64,000 bases of DNA. Origin: Candidatus Gastranaerophilales bacterium. Lineage in GTDB: Bacteria > Cyanobacteriota > Vampirovibrionia > Gastranaerophilales > Gastranaerophilaceae. Shown here piece after piece: positions 6,966 to 16,096 of the stretch (its first letter is position 1; every line of letters starts with the position of its first letter). The notes under the pieces were generated by a model, which saw nothing but the letters and a program-made list of their open reading frames with translations, made no database searches and was not told the origin of the DNA. A program made the translations under genes and the position numbers. The stretch covers positions 1 to 64,000 of the forward strand of contig CANQJT010000001.1 of NCBI GenBank assembly GCA_947624325.1. The letters are read 5' to 3'.

Positions 6966-8237
6966 TAATATTGCTGCCATACAAGCTGAAATATAAGAGG
7001 TTAATGTTCCTCCTATTAATGCACGAATTCCCATTCTGGCAAGATTTTTTCGCTGATTTGGTGCAATTTCACCTATACCTGATATTTGTATTGCTACAGA
7101 AGTAAAATTAGCAAATCCTGAAAGAGCAAAGGTAGCTATTATAAAGCTTTTTTCGGATATTAAACTTTTTACTGCCGTTAAATCCGTAAAAGCTATTGCT
7201 TCATTTAATACAAATTTAGTTCCTAATAATGAACCTACGGTTGTTGCTTCATTTAACGGAATTCCTATTAAAATAGCAAATATGGAAAATATCTTTCCGA
7301 ATATCATTTTTATTGATAAATGTTCAATATCCATACCGATAAATGACAAATTCAAGTGCAAAGTATTATGTGCAAACATTCCGAATTTCCCGAGGAAATA
7401 ATCTATTAATGCTATTAATGCAATTAAAGCAATAAGCATTGCAATAACATTTAAACCTACCTTCATACCGTCTGAAGCACCTTTTGAAATTGCATCTAAT
7501 ACATTTACGTCAGTTCTTCTTTTTCTTATTTTGAAATCATTTTTTGTTTGCGGTTCAAGAGTTTCGGGATATATAATTTTTGATATAACCAAAGCACCGG
7601 GAGCTGCCATTATACAAGCAGCAAGCATATATTGGGGCGGAATTCCCATCCCTGCATATACTGCAATTAATCCTCCCGATAAACAAGCCATACTGCCTGT
7701 CATAGATGCCAGTACTTCAGATCTCGTTAAATTAGGCAGATAAGGTTTTATCATAATTTGAGCAACTACCTGCCCTACGAATGAACTTGCAACGTTAGAG
7801 AGTGCTTCCGCACCTGATACATCCATTAATTTGTTTACAATCCTGCCTAAAAAGGCAACTACTCTTTGCATTATTCCGTAATAATAAAGTATATTTACAA
7901 GTATCATCATAAATATTAATGCAGGAATTAAATTAAGTGCAAACATAAAAGCTTTATCCCCAAACAGTTCCTTTAAAACTTCGGGACTGTTTGATAAAGG
8001 GCCAAATACAAAATCAGCACCGTCTTTAGCAAATTCCAATATTTTTTCAACAAATCTGCCTATATATTCAAACATTAATTTCCCGGGTTCAAACTTTAAT
8101 ATAAATACGGCAAGTAAAAATTGTAGTAATAATCCAACCCCCACTGTTTTATAATTTATTGCCTTTTTATTATGAGACATAAAAAATGCTATTAATAACA
8201 TAGCTATTATGCCTAATATTCCAAATAATATATTCAT
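6960..8237 (-). CDS. concentrative nucleoside transporter (CNT/NupC family) with altered base pocket
   Basis: Inner-membrane cation-coupled nucleoside importer family: 425 residues, about ten hydrophobic segments, and the CNT hallmarks GTKFVLNEAIAF (E346) and GFANFTSVAIQISG (N377, S380), which bind the ribose in known structures. The hairpin that binds the base normally reads GQTEAP in CNT proteins. Here it reads GQVVAQ (155-160), so the Thr and Glu that recognise the base are both valine. The following IMIKPYL fits the family well, so the alignment is secure. Substrate choice is therefore probably unusual. Three bases before the stop the gene begins to overlap its convergent neighbour. I am sure of the family, not of the substrate. 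Confidence 0.85.
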   Translation of the reverse strand: MNILFGILGIIAMLLIAFFMSHNKKAINYKTVGVGLLLQFLLAVFILKFEPGKLMFEYIGRFVEKILEFAKDGADFVFGPLSNSPEVLKELFGDKAFMFALNLIPALIFMMILVNILYYYGIMQRVVAFLGRIVNKLMDVSGAEALSNVASSFVGQVVAQIMIKPYLPNLTRSEVLASMTGSMACLSGGLIAVYAGMGIPPQYMLAACIMAAPGALVISKIIYPETLEPQTKNDFKIRKRRTDVNVLDAISKGASDGMKVGLNVIAMLIALIALIALIDYFLGKFGMFAHNTLHLNLSFIGMDIEHLSIKMIFGKIFSIFAILIGIPLNEATTVGSLLGTKFVLNEAIAFTDLTAVKSLISEKSFIIATFALSGFANFTSVAIQISGIGEIAPNQRKNLARMGIRALIGGTLTSYISACMAAILL

Positions 8238-8324
8238 ATAAATTCCTTATTCCTGTACAGTTTCCTCAATTATAACATACACGTTGATAATATTAAAAAT
8301 TAATATTAGGGTGTAGAATATGGT

Positions 8325-9473
8325 ATGAAAAAAATTTTTATTATACTATTTATTATTTTGTTATTGCCTCAGAATACTTTTTGCGAAGAAGTTAAAGAAA
8401 TTAAATTTATTTATATTAACGGTTCTAATAATAATGATGCAAAAATGAGGAAATGGTTTTATAACGGAATGAAAAAACTTCATTCACATATATACAAAGC
8501 TTTTTCAAATTCAGAGTTTATTCAAAAAAATCTTTTGAAAAACGGCAGATATAGTATATCAGAAATACCAGATGCATATTTTTGGGGGGATAAAACAAAA
8601 CAGGAATTAAAATCTATCGATTCTGATTTAAAAGAAAGTAAATTTTTCAGCCCTAAGATAGCTCAAAGTGTAAGGTCATTATTTGCGCATTATATTCACG
8701 ATGCAATTTGGGTATCTCATTATTATAATATGCATTATATAATTGAGGATTTGCATAAACAAATATCAGCAAATTATAAAAAAAATAAAACTGTTATTAT
8801 AATGGGCTATAGTGCAGGTGCGTTTATTTCATATGAATATATTTTTAATAAACTCCCATATATAGATACTTATGATTATTATTTAACTGTGACTGAAAAT
8901 AAGAATAAATCGGACTATATAAAAGCACATCCTATGAAAAATACCTGTATAGATGCTCTGGTTGAAGCAAAACTTGCTTTTTTCGGAGCAAACGGTGATT
9001 TAATTCCGATGACAAATGCAGAGGACTTTTATTCAAAATATTTAAAATTGGATGAATATACGAACTTGTATTGTACTCCGGATGGTGCTGTGAAAGGAAT
9101 TATAAACTTTGCAAGTCCTTTATCTTTATTTTATTCAAATATCCCCAATCCTGATTATCCTTTAAATTATTATAATAAATTACTATATAAATATTTAATT
9201 GAAAATGATATTTTTTGGCTGACTGTTAATTATGCGGATGATCCGATGAGTTATACAATAAAAAATAATTTTTCTTATTCTGATATATCGGATAAGTTTA
9301 ATATAGATATAAAACCAAATAAAGGCTTTATATACGGAAGTTCTGAAATAAAAAGCGGAAGAACGTTTATACTTGCACATACATCTTATTGGTCAACGGC
9401 AGAAAGATATTCTAAAGCGCTTGTTAATGCTTATGAAGAAGGGTATAAATTTTTTAATGATAATAACCTTTAA
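8325..9473 (+). CDS. secreted alpha/beta-hydrolase-like protein
   Basis: The N-terminus (1-21, ending FCEE) is a signal peptide, so the protein acts in the periplasm or outside. VIIMGYSAGAFISYEY carries GYSAG, the GxSxG nucleophile elbow of serine esterases and lipases, after a hydrophobic beta strand. Downstream, AFFGANGDLIPM could supply the acid (GANGD), and ILAHTSYW near residue 350 could hold the histidine. Length is 382. The 60-residue stretch before the elbow is helical and may form a lid. A TAGAAT box lies five bases before the ATG. No substrate can be named. An intrinsic terminator follows. Confidence 0.65.
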   Translation: MKKIFIILFIILLLPQNTFCEEVKEIKFIYINGSNNNDAKMRKWFYNGMKKLHSHIYKAFSNSEFIQKNLLKNGRYSISEIPDAYFWGDKTKQELKSIDSDLKESKFFSPKIAQSVRSLFAHYIHDAIWVSHYYNMHYIIEDLHKQISANYKKNKTVIIMGYSAGAFISYEYIFNKLPYIDTYDYYLTVTENKNKSDYIKAHPMKNTCIDALVEAKLAFFGANGDLIPMTNAEDFYSKYLKLDEYTNLYCTPDGAVKGIINFASPLSLFYSNIPNPDYPLNYYNKLLYKYLIENDIFWLTVNYADDPMSYTIKNNFSYSDISDKFNIDIKPNKGFIYGSSEIKSGRTFILAHTSYWSTAERYSKALVNAYEEGYKFFNDNNL

Positions 9474-9500
9474 AAAAAGAGAGCTGAATGCTCTCTTTTT
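9472..9500. terminator. bidirectional intrinsic terminator
   Basis: AGAGAGC (9478-9484) pairs with GCTCTCT (9490-9496) around TGAAT, with an A run before and a T run after. It serves the hydrolase gene (+) and the convergent gene at 9499-10083 (-). Confidence 0.85.
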
Positions 9501-10083
9501 ATTTTTTAGCTTTAGCTGCTTCAATCTTTTTATTATATTTTTCCATAGCGGTATCTCTTTTATTAATTAAATCCAGTTTTTCTTTATTAAGAGTATGAAT
9601 TCTGTTTTGTTTTTGTGTTGATGATAAATTAGTAGCATTTTCAGTTGCTTTAATTTTTGCATCAACATCTTTTATTCTTGAATTATATGCTGATTTAAGT
9701 CCTTTTCTTTCATTTTTTAGAATCCTTATTTGTGATTTTGTTTCTAATTCTTCTAAAGTTACAGGTTTATTAGGATTTAAATTATTAAAAACATCTTTAG
9801 CACCGTCTACTGTTTTTTCGGTAAAATCTTTTGTTGCATCAACTGTTTTTTTTGTGGCATTTTTTGTAGCATTTACGGTTTTATTTGTAGCTTTTTTTGT
9901 TGCGTTTATTGCTTCGGTAGTTTTTGAAGGTGTTTGTTTGGGTGTTTCATATTTTACATCAATTTTATCAACTTCAGATGCCGGTATTTGTATTGTAACT
10001 ACTTCCTCTTTTGCTTGTACTTCAATGTTATATACATTTATAAAAAATGCACAAAAAACTAAACCTAATAATAATTTTTTCAT
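9499..10083 (-). CDS. secreted helical repeat protein (Lys/Ala/Thr-rich)
   Basis: Signal peptide at 1-25 (VQA cleavage). Residues about 55-95 contain 11-residue repeats of the type ATKxATxKTVx (NATKKATNKTVN, NATKKTVDATK, DFTEKTVDGAK). This spacing builds amphipathic helices as in LEA-like and apolipoprotein-like proteins. The C-terminal half (110-194) is a charged coiled coil. A perfect AAGGAGG precedes the ATG. No enzyme motif. It lies in tandem with another exported coiled-coil gene (10177-10623) but has its own terminator. A structural or envelope-spacing role is a guess. Confidence 0.65.
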   Translation of the reverse strand: MKKLLLGLVFCAFFINVYNIEVQAKEEVVTIQIPASEVDKIDVKYETPKQTPSKTTEAINATKKATNKTVNATKNATKKTVDATKDFTEKTVDGAKDVFNNLNPNKPVTLEELETKSQIRILKNERKGLKSAYNSRIKDVDAKIKATENATNLSSTQKQNRIHTLNKEKLDLINKRDTAMEKYNKKIEAAKAKK

Positions 10084-10140
10084 ATTTCCTCCTTTATATT
10101 TATAATGTAACTTAGAGGTTAATATAATGTCAAATATGTG

Positions 10141-10172
10141 AAAAAAAAGACCTCCATTTTGGAGGTCTTTTT
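10141..10172 (-). terminator. intrinsic terminator of the 10177-11244 operon
   Basis: AAAGACCTCC and GGAGGTCTTT form a ten-pair stem around a short A/T loop, with A and T runs on either side. It follows the stop of the minus-strand gene at 10177. Confidence 0.85.
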
Positions 10173-10176
10173 AAAA

Positions 10177-10623
10177 CTAATTTTTAAATGAATCTTTTAA
10201 ATCTTTTATTGCTTTTTTTCTTTGGTCATTTTTAGCTTTTGCTTTTTTTGCATTTTCTGTATGTTTAGCTTTTGCTTCTTCATTTGTTGTTTTGATTTTA
10301 TTTGTTAATTCATTTTGTTTAGCTTGAGCATCACTTTTTGCTTTTTCTATATCTTTTTTTACTTTATATTGTTGTGCTTGTAATTCTTTTTCTCTTGCTT
10401 CTTTTTTAGCTTTAGCTTCTTCTTGTTTTTTAGCTTGTTTTGTTTCTAAATCTTTTTGTTTTTGTTCAATTTCTTTTACTTTTTTAGTTATAGCTGATTC
10501 TTCTTGTGTTGTATTAATTTTAACTGATGGTTTTGTTACCGAAACTGTTGCGGCATTTGCAATATTTGTATATGCAAGACAAACAAATGCAGCTAATGTA
10601 AGTGTTAATAATGTTTTTTTCAT
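10177..10623 (-). CDS. secreted Lys/Glu/Gln-rich coiled-coil protein
   Basis: Signal peptide at 1-24 (ANA cleavage), then a nearly continuous charged alpha-helix (45-148) built of K, E, Q and A with no turn formers; it ends AIKDLKDSFKN. RBS AGGAG. The gene is 30 bases downstream of the AsmA-like gene and probably co-transcribed, with a strong terminator after it. Such exported single helices can act as rods or tethers in the envelope. The family is unknown. Confidence 0.65.
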   Translation of the reverse strand: MKKTLLTLTLAAFVCLAYTNIANAATVSVTKPSVKINTTQEESAITKKVKEIEQKQKDLETKQAKKQEEAKAKKEAREKELQAQQYKVKKDIEKAKSDAQAKQNELTNKIKTTNEEAKAKHTENAKKAKAKNDQRKKAIKDLKDSFKN

Positions 10624-10653
10624 TTTAAGTCTCCTTTTAAAACTAACCTTAAT

Positions 10654-11244
10654 TTATCTGATTTTAATTTGTGAAAAAATTTGATTTGATAAGAATAATT
10701 TAACTTCTGATTTTGAATAATCTTTGTTAATGTAATCCTTTTCATCATATGTTGTTGGTGTAATATATTTAATTTTTAAATTTTTAATTTTTATCGGTCC
10801 GGGGACAATAGTAATATTGTTTTTTCCAAATTGTTTTGTGTCAAAAGCTCTCGGAAGGAAAGCTAATTTATTTGTTCCGTCAGGTAATATTTGATCTTCA
10901 TATTTTACATTTTTTAAATATAAATTTTTTATGTTGAAAGTATTTCCTAAAAGAGCAGAAGGAGTAGTTGTTAATTCAATCGTTCCTGCATCAAACATCG
11001 GCTGATAGTCAATATATTTTAAAGATACATTTTTTAGAGTAATTATTACATCAAAATTAGGCTTTATTTTATAGTTTACACTATCAAGAGTTGTAACTAG
11101 GCTTGATGCATCGTAAAATTTTTGTTCAAATTTTGTAATATCAAAAAGATTTGTAATAATTGCAGGTACAATGCTTATAACACAAGCATATAATAGTAAT
11201 ACGATAGAAATTAAAATTAATATTGTATTTTTCTTATTCATCAT
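10654..11244 (-). CDS. short AsmA-like N-terminal module, membrane-anchored
   Basis: A single N-terminal membrane segment (7-30) is followed by a periplasmic part. The order of elements, ITNLFDITKFEQKFYDAS then a beta-rich stretch with DVIITLKNVSLKYID and NIKNLYLKNVKYED, resembles the start of AsmA/TamB-like lipid-transfer proteins, in which a short helix precedes strands ending in NVSL-type turns. AsmA proteins are usually 500 residues or more; this one has 196, so it is either a mini-form or only the chaperone-like beginning of one. No frameshifted remainder is visible downstream. It leads the operon with the coiled-coil gene at 10177. The family call is tentative. Confidence 0.45.
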   Translation of the reverse strand: MMNKKNTILILISIVLLLYACVISIVPAIITNLFDITKFEQKFYDASSLVTTLDSVNYKIKPNFDVIITLKNVSLKYIDYQPMFDAGTIELTTTPSALLGNTFNIKNLYLKNVKYEDQILPDGTNKLAFLPRAFDTKQFGKNNITIVPGPIKIKNLKIKYITPTTYDEKDYINKDYSKSEVKLFLSNQIFSQIKIR

Positions 11245-11352
11245 ATTTAAGCCTTTCTATTTACGACTATTATCATATCATATTGTTTAAAAAATTAACA
11301 GAAAATTTTTAAATATCCTTTACATAAAAAATAAAAACAGTAATATAATATT

Positions 11353-11946
11353 ATGAGAGTTTTATTATTAATATTTATATTTTTGTTGTTTCAGGTAAGT
11401 TCATATAGTGCCGAAAAGAATATAAACAGACCTTCTGAACAGTGGGGTGAGAATGCTTCCGTATTAAATGACGGTTTTGAAAATCAAAAACCCGTAACAG
11501 ATACGAAATTGAAAAAAACTATTGAAATGATAAAAGAAAAATCTTTGACAAAAAAGCAAAAAAAAATAAGAGATGAAGTAAAACCCTTATCCCCTGTACC
11601 TGATAATGAATATCTCAAGGAATTTACAATGTCGCAAGATCCTGATAATGAATTAAGCCAGACACTGACAGTTATGATCCCTGTTTGGGCTTGTGACGAA
11701 TCGGGAAAAACAATTCCGCCCGGGTACTATAAACTTTCATGTCATAAAGAAGGAAATAATACATATATATTGGAGCTTTCGCAGGGAACAACAAAAATTC
11801 TTACTGTTGAGGCACATCAAACGAAGTTAGATTTAGAACAAGATACAATATCTTTTTGCGATGCAAAAGTTATTGATGATAAAAGAATCAGATTGATGTA
11901 TGGTACTATTGACCTTAATTTGGTCGGGTATTTGTATATTAAATAA
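11353..11946 (+). CDS. secreted hypothetical protein (197 aa)
   Basis: Signal peptide at 1-19 (SYSAE), a charged linker (20-100), then a compact C-terminal domain (110-197) of beta strands with three cysteines (VWACDE, KLSCHK, SFCDAK). No family recognised. A TATAAT box is only three bases from the ATG with TTTACA further upstream, so transcription starts very near the ATG; no Shine-Dalgarno sequence is present. Its last eight bases overlap the 3' end of nifS on the other strand. Confidence 0.65.
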   Translation: MRVLLLIFIFLLFQVSSYSAEKNINRPSEQWGENASVLNDGFENQKPVTDTKLKKTIEMIKEKSLTKKQKKIRDEVKPLSPVPDNEYLKEFTMSQDPDNELSQTLTVMIPVWACDESGKTIPPGYYKLSCHKEGNNTYILELSQGTTKILTVEAHQTKLDLEQDTISFCDAKVIDDKRIRLMYGTIDLNLVGYLYIK

Positions 11947-13147
11947 TTCCTTTTCTGCGCTTTAGCTCAGCGAGTTCCTTTTGGAACGGAGATAATGCCG
12001 TTAATTTATTAACAACTTCTGGCATTTTGGCTATTGTATAATCAATTTCCTCTTCAGTTGTAAATCTGCTTAAGCTGAATCTTATAGAACCGTGAAGAGC
12101 GGTAAAAGGTACTCCCATTGCTTTTAGTACGTGGCTGGGGTCAAGACTGCCTGATGTACAAGCACTTCCTGAACTTGCACAAATTCCTAAATCGTTTAAA
12201 TTTAAAAGGATTAATTCGCCTTCAATATATTCAAAGCCGATATTTGTAGTATTTGGGACTCTGTTATTTGAAGGGGAGTTTAATCTTGCATTATATATTT
12301 TTGATAAAATTCCTGTTTCAAGTTTATCTCGTAATTCTTTAACTTTTGTAGCTTCATAAGGAAGAGCATCCTGTGCAAGGCTTGCGGCTTTAGCAAGACC
12401 AACAATGGAGGGAACATTTTCAGTTCCTGCCCGTTTGCCGTTTTCCTGATGACCGCCTATTATCAGGGGTGAAATTAAAACTGATGATTTAACATATAAT
12501 GCACCTATGCCCTTTGGAGCATGGAATTTATGTCCTGAAATCCCCATCATATCAATTTCTGTATTTTCAACATCAAGATTTATTTTACCTGCAGCCTGCA
12601 CCGCATCAACATATATTTTTGTATCTTTATTTTTCGATTTTACCTTTTGTGCTATTTCTTCAACTGGGAATATAGCTCCCGTTTCATTATTTGCATACAT
12701 AACGGAAACGAGCGCTGTTTTTTCGTTAACTGCATCATACAGTTCATCAGTATTAAGTTCGCCTGCTGAGTTTACTCCTATATATGTAACATTGTACCCT
12801 TCTTTTTCAAGCTGTTTATGAAGATTAAGTACGCATGGGTGTTCTACTTTTGTTGTAATAAGATGATTTTTGGATTTATCGCCGGCTAAAATCCCTCTTA
12901 TTGCCATATTGGCACTTTCACTGCCGGAGGCGGTAAAGAATATTTCTTTTGAGCTTCTTGCACCGAAGAATTCTCTTAATGTTTCCCTCGCTTCTTTTAT
13001 AACTCTGGAATTTAATCCTCCAAACTCATATATACTTGAAGGATTACCGTAATATTGGCAAAAATACGGCATCATTGCTTCAAGTACCTGTTCATCTACT
13101 TTTGTTGTTGCGTTGTTATCTAAATATATGAGTTTTGAATTTGACAT
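11939..13147 (-). CDS. nifS: cysteine desulfurase NifS/IscS
   Basis: PLP enzyme that takes sulfur from cysteine for Fe-S clusters. Full length at 402 residues. The start YLDNNATTKVDEQVL is typical. Substrate and PLP contacts are in TASGSES (72-78) and VEHPCVLN, the PLP lysine is K207 (SGHKFHAPKG), and the catalytic cysteine is C330 in SSGSACTSG, within the long mobile loop of the NifS/IscS type. RAGTENVPS is also present. The gene lies two bases after nifU, so the two are translated together. No nitrogenase gene is in the window, so general Fe-S supply is the likely role. Confidence 0.95.
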   Translation of the reverse strand: MSNSKLIYLDNNATTKVDEQVLEAMMPYFCQYYGNPSSIYEFGGLNSRVIKEARETLREFFGARSSKEIFFTASGSESANMAIRGILAGDKSKNHLITTKVEHPCVLNLHKQLEKEGYNVTYIGVNSAGELNTDELYDAVNEKTALVSVMYANNETGAIFPVEEIAQKVKSKNKDTKIYVDAVQAAGKINLDVENTEIDMMGISGHKFHAPKGIGALYVKSSVLISPLIIGGHQENGKRAGTENVPSIVGLAKAASLAQDALPYEATKVKELRDKLETGILSKIYNARLNSPSNNRVPNTTNIGFEYIEGELILLNLNDLGICASSGSACTSGSLDPSHVLKAMGVPFTALHGSIRFSLSRFTTEEEIDYTIAKMPEVVNKLTALSPFQKELAELKRRKGII

Positions 13148-13149
13148 AT

Positions 13150-13962
13150 CTACACCTGAATAATTTCTATATTTTCATTAATATGTTGTTTTAAAGTTGC
13201 CTCTACAAAGTGTGTTAAAGTGATTTTTGAACGATTGCATGCTTGGCATCTGCCAGTTAGCTTAACTTTAATTTGATTTTCATCAACATCAATTAATTCT
13301 ATATCACCACCGTCTTTTCTGAGTTCAGGGGAAATATATTTTTCAATTATATTATTAATTTTGATAATCATTTGAGTTTTTGTTAATTTTTCTTCTTTAG
13401 GAACACTGTTAATTTCTGCAAGTATTTCTTTTATTTTCCCCTGGCATTTACCGCAGGCACCGCCTGCTTTAGTATAATTTATTACATCCTCTAAAGTTTT
13501 TAAATTATTATTTTTAATTTCTTCAATTAAAAAGGATTTTGTTATATCAAAACAGGTGCATACAAGTTCTTCATCCGTATGAGGTTTAATATCTTCATGG
13601 TAATAATTTGCAATGGCAGCTTCGAGTGCTTCATGCCCCATAACTGAACAGTGCATTTTCTCGGGAGGCAGTCCCCCTAATGCTTCCGCTATTTGTTTAT
13701 TTGTTATTTTTCTTGCCTCATCAATATGCTTGCCTATAATCATTTCGGTCATTATACTTGAACTTGCAACAGCACTTCCGCATCCGAATGTTTGGAATTT
13801 TGCATCCGTTATAATTCCGTTATCATCGACTTTTAAATATAATTTAAGCATATCTCCGCATGACAAAGAGCCTGCTTCACCTATTGCATCAGCATCTTCT
13901 ATTGAACCCGCATTTCTGGGGTTTCTGTAATGCTCCATAACTGTTTCTGAATAATTCCACAT
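13150..13962 (-). CDS. nifU: NifU, three-domain Fe-S scaffold
   Basis: Scaffold that assembles Fe-S clusters with NifS. All three modules are present. The IscU-like domain (1-125) has cluster ligands C35, C61 and C105. The central BFD-like [2Fe-2S] domain has C135, C137, C170 and C173 (CTC...ACGKC). The C-terminal NifU domain (195-270) has C239 and C242 (GRCQAC). The 270-residue length matches modular NifU from diazotrophs and other anaerobes. The gene heads the nifU-nifS operon. It is divergent from the uracil-DNA glycosylase gene, itself an Fe-S protein. Confidence 0.95.
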   Translation of the reverse strand: MWNYSETVMEHYRNPRNAGSIEDADAIGEAGSLSCGDMLKLYLKVDDNGIITDAKFQTFGCGSAVASSSIMTEMIIGKHIDEARKITNKQIAEALGGLPPEKMHCSVMGHEALEAAIANYYHEDIKPHTDEELVCTCFDITKSFLIEEIKNNNLKTLEDVINYTKAGGACGKCQGKIKEILAEINSVPKEEKLTKTQMIIKINNIIEKYISPELRKDGGDIELIDVDENQIKVKLTGRCQACNRSKITLTHFVEATLKQHINENIEIIQV

Positions 13963-14071
13963 AATAATCTACACCTTATTCTTTCCCTTTAATTATACTC
14001 CAAATAAAAAAATTCAATCTTATTAATCAGATAAAAATGCAAGATAAAAGTTCCTGTGATATTATTAATTT

Positions 14072-14650
14072 ATGCAGGAAGAGTTGGAATTAATAAAACA
14101 AAAATGTTTAAGATGTGAAAAGTGTGCTTTGTGTAAAACAAGGACAAATGTTGTATTTTCCTCCGGAATTCCAAATCATAAAATGGTGTTAGTGGGTGAA
14201 GCCCCCGGGTACTGGGAAGATCAAAAGGGTGAACCATTTGTCGGCAAAGCAGGGCAATTATTGGATAAAATATTTGAGTGTGTAGGGCTATCCAGAAAAA
14301 AAGATGTATATATATGTAATACGATAAAATGCAGACCGCCCGAGAACAGAGACCCATTGCCTGAAGAAAAAACTGCCTGCAAAGAGTATCTTGATGCTCA
14401 GCTTGAAATATTAAAGCCTAAAATTATTCTTATCTGCGGAAGGGTTGCCTTAAATACTTTTCTGCCTGATAAAGGCGGTATTACAAAGGTACGAGGTCAA
14501 TGGTTTGACGGCCCGTTTGGTTCAAAAATGATGCCTATTTTTCATCCTTCATATCTGCTAAGGAATGACTCCAGAGAAAAAGGAAGCCCTAAGTGGCTTA
14601 TGTGGCAGGATATCAAAGAAATTAAAAGGGTTTATGATACTCTAGATTAA
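14072..14650 (+). CDS. udg: uracil-DNA glycosylase, family 4 (Fe-S type)
   Basis: Removes uracil from DNA for base-excision repair. The 192-residue protein has GEAPG (42-46) for uracil binding and catalysis and the C-terminal HPSYLLR motif. The four [4Fe-4S] ligands of family 4 fit C18, C21, C87 and C103; C12 and C15 are extra cysteines at the N-terminus. NTIKCRPPENRDP is typical of the family. A TATTAT box ends six bases before the ATG and no Shine-Dalgarno sequence is seen. The last nine bases overlap the 3' end of glgA. Confidence 0.9.
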   Translation: MQEELELIKQKCLRCEKCALCKTRTNVVFSSGIPNHKMVLVGEAPGYWEDQKGEPFVGKAGQLLDKIFECVGLSRKKDVYICNTIKCRPPENRDPLPEEKTACKEYLDAQLEILKPKIILICGRVALNTFLPDKGGITKVRGQWFDGPFGSKMMPIFHPSYLLRNDSREKGSPKWLMWQDIKEIKRVYDTLD

Positions 14651-16084
14651 TGATTTATAAATTTCTTTATATCTTTGTGCACTTTTTGACCAGGAAAAAT
14701 CGGCACTCATAGCATTTTTAATTAATTTTTGCCATTCTTTTTTATTTTTATATGTGTTTATTGCATATTGGATTGTGCCGAGCATATCGTGTGCATTATA
14801 GTTATAGAATTTAAATCCGTCAGCATTGTCATTCGGGTATGCATTTACCGTATTTTCAAGTCCGCCGGTTGCCCTTACTATCGGTATTGTACCGTATTTA
14901 AGAGCAATTAATTGCGATAAACCGCAAGGCTCAAATCTTGAAGGCATTAAAAACATATCCGCCCCTGCATAAATTTTGTTACAAAGGTCAGCCCTGTATT
15001 CTATTCTTGCCCTTATATTTTTTGAGTTATAACTTAACCATACAAAAAAATCTTCATATCTTTTTTCGCCCGTGCCGAGAACTATAATATCAGCTTCAAG
15101 TTCTCGCAGTTCATTTTCTACTGCTTTTAACAGGTCAATTCCTTTTTGTTCCACAAGCCTTGATATTATTGCTATCAAGGGTCTATCCTTCTTATATTCA
15201 AGCCAATAATCTTTTAATATGTCCTGCTTGCATTTTTCTTTATTCTTTATACTTTTTATATCGTAGTTAAAACTTATATGTTTATCCGTTTTGGGGTTAA
15301 ATTCATTGTAATCAATGCCGTTTAATATCCCTTCCAGCTTATATTGATTATTCCTTAATGCCCAGTCCATACCCTCGCCAAAATCGTAGGTCAAAATTTC
15401 CTGAGCATATTTAGGTGAAACCGCTATAATTTTATCGGAGTAATTAATTGCACCTTTCATCCAAACAAGATTTCCCCAATGCTCAAGCCCGTCCTGATGA
15501 TATGTTTCATTCCTTGAAATTCCTGCAAAATCAAGAATTTCAGGAAAATATCTGCCCTGATATGCCAAATTATGGATTGAAAATACCGTCTTGGCATTTT
15601 TAAAAAATTCATCATTCTTATATGCTGTTTTAATCCAAACCGGAATCATTGCAGTATGCCAGTCATTACAATGTATTATATCGGCTTTAAAATTTAATGC
15701 CCTTGCATATTCCAATACTGCTTTTGAAAAACAAATAAACCTTTCCTGCTCGTACCAGCTGTCAATACCTGCAGGATATACACTATTAAAGCATGAATAA
15801 AATTTAGGGTTATCAATAAAAAATACGTTTATATTTGTATCAGGAAGTTTGCACATTGAAAGTGTAAATACATATTCCGCATAACCGAATCTTAACTGCA
15901 TTCTTGAATTTTCAAGCTCTTTAATATTATATTTTGCTTTATCTATACTGCCGATTAACGGAGTAAATATTGCAATTTCAGTTCCTTCTTCCTGAATATA
16001 CTTAGGAAGCGACCCCATAACATCAGCCAGCCCTCCGACCTTTGTAAATGGTGCAAGTTCAAACGTAGCATATAATATTTTCAT
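14642..16084 (-). CDS. glgA: glycogen synthase (ADP-glucose type, GT5)
   Basis: Elongates alpha-1,4-glucan from ADP-glucose. Normal length (480). The N-terminal KVGGLADV (15-22) binds the nucleotide sugar. The C-terminal half carries the retaining-GT signature with catalytic glutamate (PSRFEPCGLSQLIALKYG) and then TGGLENTV. The start MKILYATFELAPF is the family start. It is the last gene of a TPR-ruvA-glgA operon, 12 bases after ruvA. Together with the GT35 homologue at 52216 it implies glycogen storage. Confidence 0.95.
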   Translation of the reverse strand: MKILYATFELAPFTKVGGLADVMGSLPKYIQEEGTEIAIFTPLIGSIDKAKYNIKELENSRMQLRFGYAEYVFTLSMCKLPDTNINVFFIDNPKFYSCFNSVYPAGIDSWYEQERFICFSKAVLEYARALNFKADIIHCNDWHTAMIPVWIKTAYKNDEFFKNAKTVFSIHNLAYQGRYFPEILDFAGISRNETYHQDGLEHWGNLVWMKGAINYSDKIIAVSPKYAQEILTYDFGEGMDWALRNNQYKLEGILNGIDYNEFNPKTDKHISFNYDIKSIKNKEKCKQDILKDYWLEYKKDRPLIAIISRLVEQKGIDLLKAVENELRELEADIIVLGTGEKRYEDFFVWLSYNSKNIRARIEYRADLCNKIYAGADMFLMPSRFEPCGLSQLIALKYGTIPIVRATGGLENTVNAYPNDNADGFKFYNYNAHDMLGTIQYAINTYKNKKEWQKLIKNAMSADFSWSKSAQRYKEIYKSLI

Positions 16085-16096
16085 TTTTTGCCTCTT

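Noticed and set aside
12507-13930. Plus-strand ORFs of 60-105 codons opposite nifS and nifU
   Set aside because: Shadow frames of clearly conserved genes; no ribosome sites and no family likeness.
11939-13962. Nitrogen-fixation locus because of nifU/nifS
   Set aside because: No nitrogenase, cofactor or regulatory nif genes are in the window; modular NifU and NifS serve general Fe-S assembly in many anaerobes.
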